Origin: Chara braunii
Lineage: Eukaryota > Streptophyta > Charophyceae > Charales > Characeae
DNA: 63,762 bases
Assembly (NCBI GenBank): GCA_003427395.1
Contig: BFEA01000249.1
Location: 41,668-105,429, forward strand
Reading direction: 5' to 3'
The notes below the pieces were generated by a model that was given only the letters and a program-made list of their open reading frames with translations, was not told the DNA's origin and did no database searches. Positions 57,481 to 63,762 of this stretch are shown here, piece after piece (positions within the stretch are counted from its first letter, which is position 1; every line of letters begins with the position of its first letter). Both the position numbers and the translations under genes were made by a program.

Positions 57481-60400
57481 CTATCTATTGCCCGCACTTC
57501 CGCCGGACATCTCATCTGAGGTGTTGCCGTCATCATTCTCATCAGGATCATCATCTAGCACGCGAGTAGAGGTTTTCTGCATCTCTCTACTAGGCGCTCG
57601 AGATCTTGTACGGACACCGGCTGCAGCACCAACTGCTGCAGCAATCTCCTCCGCAACATCGCCAGTCGCTGACCTACCATGGCCTAGTGCACTCAGCGCC
57701 CATGAATGGTGTTGCTTGCCTCGGCCTCTGCCGGAGCCACGGGGGCGGCCACGACCTCGACTGGTGCCTACTGTTGGACTTGCAGGAGGTGGCTCCTCGC
57801 CTACATCATCATCCCTTTGTCTTTCTTCCTGCCAACATGACTCGTCTTGACATTATCGCGGATAGCCGAGGACTGTCGTGCCGGAAGCAGGGGCATGCCA
57901 AGCGGACTGCGGTCGGGAGTGGTAGCCGTCCTAGATGAAGATGGTCGTAGCGATTCGGGATGAGTAGGGCCCTCAATGAGCATGGAAGTGTTGGGTGAGT
58001 AGATGTCCGTGGGCGCTGGCGATGGCGGTATGCCTACTGGACTGGTCAAGGGGATGCGACTTGTCATTAACAAGCTGCGTCCCCCTCCCTGCATCGCTAT
58101 CCTGGAGCCGTCGTCGACAGCTCCTCTAACTCCTCCAGATGCTCTCTCCTGAGCTGCCAGGCGATGTGCTGGGGACATGCAATGCACAACAAGATCCACC
58201 TCTTCCGAAGATTGTGCGGCACGTGGGGGCAGTGGAGGAATCCCGTAGAATGAACCCCTTGTGAGTGTCATGTCTCGAGCACGGCTCTCCTGCCGGAGAT
58301 CCCTACCCATCTCCTCCATCCTGTCCTCCATCCTATCCTCCGTCATCACAACGCCCTCATCTCGGACGACACTCACGTCAATCCTCTCACTCACTCTCTC
58401 TCGTACAATGCCTGATCGCCCTTGATCCACTTGCTGCTCCACACTCACATCCACCCTGACTTCCACCCTCTGTTCCACCCTCTGCTCCACCCTATGATCT
58501 GCAGCAAGGGGAGCACATGGATGTATGCTTTGGACCGCCCTCTGTTCCACTGTTGCGGCCAAACCTTCCCCAACCCGCTGCTCTACAGTCTGCACCACCA
58601 TTGGTCGAGCGCCGTCCTTGTCCATCGGGTGTGCATTCTCGTACAAGCTATGGTCTGTGCTGTCACCCACCCTCTGCTCAACCCTCTGCCCCATCGATTC
58701 CTCTGCAGCCATGTCCGCCCTCTGATCCACCGTCTGCACGACACTCTGCCTGACCCCCGGACGCTTTGCGAGCTGCTCTACCACCTGCTGCACCCCCTCC
58801 CTGTGTTGTGCCCTGTGCTCCACTGGCTGATCTGCCCTCTCGTCCATGCTATCATTACGCCTCTACTCTGCCCTGTGCACCGCAGCACGGTGTACTGTAC
58901 CCTGTGAAGACCTGCCAGTCCTACGCACGTCGACAGTGCAAGCAGGGGAACCTAACGCGGCAGAAGCATGTGCCGCCAGACCTCCGGAATCGACGCTGGT
59001 CGGTCGTGCAAAACGGGAGGACGATGGATGATTGACGTGCTGTGATGTTGTGGCGCATGGTGACCCTATCTCCACCACCCGTGGTTGTGACGTCGAGGCA
59101 AGAATGTCATCATGGCGGTGCTCAATGTCCTCCTCTGCCCCCTCTGCATCGTCTGTTGCCAATAGACCCTCAACATCAACGTGGCTTCCCACCCTGCTCC
59201 GAAGGGTCCTCACCGCCTGGAAACTGCCATCGACGTACGAGTCGAGGTCCGTGTGAGGGTCCAATGTCGCCCAATCGTTGAAAATATCATGTTGGTCTTC
59301 TGCAACCGCCTTCCCTCTGCCCCGATTCTCCTGCGGCTCCTCCATCATCTCACGGTGCATCCACACCGCATCCTGCCATGGGGACATTGCATCTGCCGTA
59401 CGATCATATGTCGATACAGACGTGATCCGATTACGACCGTCCTTGCAACGGTTAACCTGATCCATGAGCTCCCAGTCATCCTCAGCCACATCTGCGGGGA
59501 TGACATTTGTATCGTCGATCTCCTCAGGGGGGTCCTCTACCATATCCGCCCACACCTCGATATAACGACTCTCCGGCCGCCTGTCGGCACTGAGAAGCTG
59601 CATGTTCCAGTTTATGAACATGAGTTTCTCAACACTCTTAGCAGAGAGGTTGTTGCGTCGCTTCGTGTGTATGAAGTCGTGAGTCGCCCAGTTGCGCTCG
59701 CAAGGAGTTGTTGTCGACCACATGCCAAACACCTTTTTCGCGATGGATTGCAACTTTGGGTAACGGTTGGCATGAAGCTCCCACCACAACGCTGGGTGCA
59801 TGGTCTTCGTTGTTGCATCCCGAGTGGTGTACTGGTCCCACGAGTAAGGTCCATGGTCCGACTAGTACCGCGGATCGTCGGAATGGAAAGTCCATAAAGC
59901 CTCCCAGAGTTTGTGCATCTCCTCCGCCCCCCAGTCCCTGCCCATACTGAGAGCGAAGTGGTCAAGCGTGCTCTGCACAACAGGGGCCGAACGATCCCTT
60001 AACAACGACACGTCGCGCCGACGAGGATGCAACAAATAAGTCGCGGCATAGGCAGGCTGACGCATCATCGCGCACCTATCTGCCACAATCTCCATGACAG
60101 GCGCCCTCTCTTGGTCGTCCAACAGCAGAGCGTCAATCTTCCTCCGGAAGATTAACTGCAGATCCCACAAACCTGGCGGCGACGACCCATCGCGGTCCAT
60201 GTCCCTAAGGAAATCGTAACACGGCTCCATCATGTCTATCATTCTCTTCAATTGCTGCCACCATGCATTAGATCTACACAGCCCGCGGACCTCCGGCTCA
60301 TCAGTCCATGCATCGCCAGTCCATCGTGCACGTCTCCACTTATCTGATGACACCACCTCATCAAGCACAAACCTCTGTGCCCACAGCCTTTCCAGCATCA

Positions 60401-61739
60401 TGAAAGCAGTCTCAAATCGAGTATCTGCTGGTCGCTTGAGGTCAAGCGCATGCTTCGTGCCTCAGTGCAGTGTCAGTGCCTTTTGTTTGTTTCTCATGAA
60501 CTTGATTATCTTGTGCGCCCGCTGCATGACTACTTTTGCTCAAGGTTGTGCAGCAATGTCCCTCAACAGCAAGCTAAGGCAATGTGTTGCGCACAGGATC
60601 CAAGGAATGTGTGCAATGGCGGGGTCTAGATGGGACTTCAAAACGCTGGCCGCTGCCTTCATCAGCTCCGCATTGTCGGTGCAAATCGCATTGACATTCT
60701 CGACCCCAATGTCATCTCGTATGACACTCTCCCATATCTCTGCCAAACTAATGCCTATCTTGTCCCGGTTTAACATGTCGATGGTACGAATGACGACCGG
60801 TCTAAATTGCCTTGCTGCGATGAAGTTCATGATGGGTTTGTTCCTCTGGTCCTTCGCCCCGTCCGTCATCAAAGTGCATCTGGTGTCCTTCCACTTTGTC
60901 TTGTAAGGGCGATAAGTGTCGCGACCTCGTGTAGATTATGTCCAGCAACCTCGTCCTGACTCCCTCGTATGTCAGCAGGCGTGGTACCGACACAATGGAG
61001 GGACGCAAGAGAGTGACAATATAGTACCAATAATCCTGCGTCTCCTTCAACTGCAGCCAGTTGAAGGAAACACCGTCTCGATACATGGCAAGTGCCAAGA
61101 GACGATCGAGATCTTTCTGCATCTTGTTCCCCAAGAAAGGATCGAAGGTCAACTGTCTGGCTCTCAGCGCCACACGTGTGGATGCAACCTGCGTGCTAGG
61201 AGTCGCTCTGCCCCCCCCCCCCCCCCCCCCCCCCAATCACCCCCAGCCGTCGTACCGTCAAGTGACCGCAATTGGTCGTGTCCATCATTTGCGTCACGTC
61301 TGTGCACAGGCAGCTCCTCTGCACAATCCACGCTGTCAGCACCTCTGCCCTGCTCAGACGTAGGTACTTGTGCATGTCTCGCGGGTTCATCCGGCTCGAC
61401 AACACCCTCACCTTCGTACATATCATCCATAGCCAGCGTCCCCTCCAAGGCATCATCATGCTCTGTAGCCAATCTCTGGGAAAGCGGGTCCCTAAGCATT
61501 ACTCATGCTCGCTGCAACCGCCACAAGATCTCTCCAGTCCGCCGCGGGCAGTGTGCCTTTTGTTTCGTGAAGTGCTCTACTCCCCTGGACCTGGAACCAG
61601 GAAAGACCTCAGCGCACACGCGACAACGCATCAAGAAGTTGCCTCCACCAACCAGACCGTGGTCCTGACCTCTCTCAATCCACTCCCACACTGCATGTGA
61701 ACGCTGCAAGTCCGCTTGTTTCCACTCAGGCAATAGCAC
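57481..61739 (-). pseudogene. hAT-superfamily transposase (BED, DUF659-like, hATC) with very long C-terminal tail
   Basis: Read leftward from 61739. A BED zinc finger 'RCRVCAEVFPGSRSRGVEHF' with downstream HC comes first; then an in-frame TGA at 61503 and an acidic spacer. A poly-C/G run (61211-61234) causes a shift. The DUF659-like region follows ('AMYRDGVSFNWLQLKETQDY', 'MTDGAKDQRNKPIMNF'), with another shift at about 60930. The core (60401-59862) has 'RLWAQRFVLDEVVSSDKW'. The hATC dimerisation domain (59801-59630) has 'HPALWWELHANRYPKLQSIA' and 'CERNWATHDFIHTKRRN'. The frame continues to 57801 with one TAG at 58863, including 'VEQRVEQRVEVRVDVSVEQQ', and after a shift ends at 57481 past an AT-hook-like 'RGRGRPRGSGRGRGK'. 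Transposase would cut and paste elements with 8-bp duplications; this copy is dead. Confidence 0.85.
61211..61234. repeat. Poly-C run inside the hAT pseudogene
   Basis: 24 consecutive C, equal to a Gly stretch on the coding strand. Length error or slippage here explains the frame change between the acidic spacer and the DUF659-like region. Confidence 0.9.
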
Positions 61740-62157
61740 GAAGGCGGGGATAGGTGGTGCCCAAACGACGTCTGCTCACCGTCGCCATCGTGCACGAAAC
61801 ACTCACGATGCAAAACAATGAGAGATGCGGATGCGGTGTGCTAAAGGGCGGAGTCACTCGAGGTCCAGAACACAATGTCTTACTTGCGCACCAGTCACTG
61901 GCTCATTCATGCAGCATGTGTAAGAGCTGCATTACCGATTGAACAAAGGCAATGCGTTAGACACCCTGTAAATCGTCCACCACCGAATGGAGGAGGAGGA
62001 AGAGGAGGAGGAAAAAGATGGAGGAGGAGGATGAGGACGAGCAGGAGCACAAGGAGGAGGACTGGGAAGGGACCGAAGTTGTTGGCCACGGTGTCACATT
62101 CGCCATACCTCATTCTTTGTCTTTTTGTAATCATTCAGTCAATCAAACCATCGATCG

Positions 62158-62194
<37 letters not shown>

Positions 62195-62304
62195 CCAATC
62201 GATCAACCAATCAATCAATCAATCGAAGACCTTATCAGACCGATTGGGATCGTCGATTGATTGATTGACTGATTGATTGATTGATTGACTGATCGATCGA
62301 TGGA
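61740..62304. other. 5' flank of hAT gene with GGA-rich tract and inverted microsatellite
   Basis: GGA/GAG-rich 61985-62070. (CAAT)n at 62149-62226 is followed by its inverse (GATT)n at 62255-62300, with a 28-bp spacer. No hAT terminal repeat could be recognised by eye. Confidence 0.6.
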
Positions 62305-62765
62305 CACAAGCAGTTCTCGGGTAGCAGAAAATTCAGGAATGAAAATTCTGAAGTGAAAGTTTTGGGCAGTCTGAAAATCAGGAATAGTCCTGAAGTGGTG
62401 AAAGGTCCGAAGATCCTGAAAACCACCTGTTTAGGCAGGCTGCATCCTGAAGTGGTGAAGGGTGTCCTGAAGTGGTCAAGTGAGAGTTTTGGACAGTCTT
62501 AAAATTCTGAATGATCCTGAAGTGGTGAAAGGTCCGAAGACAATGAAAACCACCCTTCACCACTTGAGGAGGCAGCCTGCCGAAATAGGTGGTTTTCAGG
62601 GTCTTTGAAGCTTTCACCACTTCAGGACCATTCAAGATTTTCAGACCTGAATGGTGAAAGGTCCGAAGACCCTGAAAACCACTTGTTTAGGCAGGCTGCA
62701 TCCTGAAGTAGTGAAGGGTGTCCTGAAGTGGTGACGAAAAATACGACTGTTGTTAACCTTCTCTC
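62305..62765 (+). mobile_element. hAT-like MITE, copy 4
   Basis: 461 bp, starting CACAAGCAGTTCTCGGG and ending GTTAACCTTCTCTC. Flanked by the exact 8-bp duplication tcgatgga (62297-62304 and 62766-62773). It is inserted in a (GATT)n microsatellite, which continues on the right. The interior has two direct and one inverted copy of the ~120-bp unit, as in copy 3. It is the best-defined copy and sets the element boundaries. Confidence 0.9.
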
Positions 62766-62771
62766 TCGATG

Positions 62772-62773
<2 letters not shown>

Positions 62774-62806
<33 letters not shown>

Positions 62807-62836
62807 TGATTGATTGATTCATTGATTGTTTAATCG
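62774..62836. repeat. (GATT)n microsatellite
   Basis: Continuation of the microsatellite interrupted by the MITE; a poly-A run follows at about 62846-62862. Confidence 0.9.
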
Positions 62837-62899
62837 CCTCAGGGGAAAAAAAAAAAAAAAAAGTCAGAGGAGCCTGATATAGAGTAGGCCGGGGCGATG

Positions 62900-63762
62900 A
62901 AGGACGTGACCTCCTCCACTTCCTCTTCCTCCTCCTCTGTCGTCGTGGCCTTCGCCTCCTTCACCGCCTCCTCCTTCTCCATCGTCAGCCCCTCCTCCTC
63001 TTCTTTCTCGTCCTCCTCTTCTTCCTCGTCCTCCTCTTCTTCCTCCTCCTCTTCTTCCTCATACTCTTTCCACTCCTCGTCCTCCTACTCGTCCTCCTCC
63101 TCCTCCCCGTCCTCCTCCTCCTCTTCTCCTTCTTCCTCCTCTAAGTTTTCTCCCTCTTCCTCCTCCATCGCCGTGGCCTCCTCCTCCACCTCTTCTTCGT
63201 CCTCCTCCTCCTCGTCCTCCTCCTCCTCGCCCTCTTCTTCTTCGTCGTCATCCTCCTCCTCCTCGCCCTCTTCTTCTTCTTCCTCCACGTCCTCTTCATG
63301 CTCCTTCGTTTCCCCCTCTTCCTCCATAACCGGAACCTCCTCCTCCTCCCACTCCTTCGTCGTCGCCGTGGGATCTTCTTCTCCGTCGCTGTGGGCTCCT
63401 CCTCCTCCACCTCCTCCTCCACCTCCTCCTCCACCTCCTCCCTCTCACCTCCTCCTCCTCCGCCCTCCATCGTCGGGCCCTCCTCCTCTTCTTCCTCCTT
63501 CGCTTCTTCCTCATCCCCTTCCCAGTCCTCCTCCTCCTCCTCCTCCTCCTCCTCCTCTTCTTCTTCTTCCTCCTCTAAGTTCTCTCCCTCCTCCTCCTCC
63601 ATTGTCGTGGCCTCCTCCTCGTCCACATCTTCTTCGTCCTCCTCCTCCTCGCCCTTTCCTTCTTCGTCGTCATCCTCCTCCTCCTTTCCCTCTTCTTCTT
63701 CTTCCTCCTCGTCCCGCCAGTCCCTGTTCAGGCTGTCCCCGAACTCGTCGTTCTCCGGCCTA
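62900..63762 (-). repeat. TCC/TCT-rich tract, possibly an acidic coding region cut by the window edge
   Basis: Almost pure pyrimidine on the plus strand. On the minus strand it starts with a less repetitive piece ('RPENDEFGDSLNRDWRDEE') and then poly-Glu/Asp. The blocks with 'ATTMEEEEGENLEEE' (about 63610-63560) and 'ATAMEEEEGENLEEE' (about 63180-63130) are homologous, so there is a tandem duplication of roughly 430 bp. Frames change along the tract. A real acidic protein is possible, but a (GGA)n-type repeat is the simpler reading. Confidence 0.6.

Noticed and set aside
57801-59900. Plus-strand frames of 100-240 codons (His/Leu/Pro/Cys-rich)
   Set aside because: They lie opposite the hAT transposase and its tail, whose domains are clear on the minus strand.

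Overview
The window is nuclear DNA from a eukaryote, most likely a green plant or streptophyte alga. It is almost entirely made of decayed transposable elements, satellite and simple repeats. Plant-type signs are Ty3/gypsy elements with a TGGCGCC-type primer binding site, a BED/DUF659-style hAT transposase, and a Mutator-like MITE with a 9-bp target duplication. Some protein textures recall hypothetical proteins I associate with the charophyte Chara, but I cannot verify this. No rRNA, tRNA, CRISPR or intact host gene is visible.

Left two thirds (about 1-41480), all on the minus strand: two related Ty3/gypsy-type internal regions (A, about 3996-15429; B, about 23882-34533) lie between three copies of a very long LTR-like unit (299-3995 partial, 15430-23881, 34534-41481), giving LTR-internal-LTR-internal-LTR. 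Read right to left, each internal region holds a PBS, gag1 with a zinc knuckle, an aspartic protease, RT/RNase H, integrase, and then a second gag-like ORF (gag2) ending in another zinc-knuckle remnant after pol. Both copies are broken by stops and frameshifts. A has lost the integrase catalytic core and has DTK instead of DTG in its protease. B keeps DTG and the integrase D, D and E. Nested in them are a 1.55-kb solo LTR with a 5-bp duplication, a 2.2-kb fold-back element with roughly 500-bp inverted arms ending like the LTR, and four copies of a hAT-like MITE (8-bp duplications, one confirmed by an empty site).

Middle (41482-44570): a satellite of about 34-bp units, interrupted by a 1.13-kb element (43067-44195) that contains CA and GATT microsatellites and an assembly gap, followed by three degenerate copies of a roughly 100-bp repeat.

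44787-52380, plus strand: a degenerate large gene or mobile element. It has an unrecognised N-terminal domain, an acidic linker, a ParB/DGQHR-like domain, a segment resembling a beta-class DNA methyltransferase, and a C48 (Ulp1/SENP) protease with clear motifs. A 305-bp Mutator-like MITE interrupts it. This is the best candidate in the window for an undescribed system.

Right end (52400-63762): a short RT fragment, low-complexity DNA, a minus-strand hAT transposase pseudogene (61739-57481) with a very long C-terminal tail and an AT-hook-like end, a MITE inside a GATT microsatellite, and a GGA/TCC-rich tract reaching the window edge.
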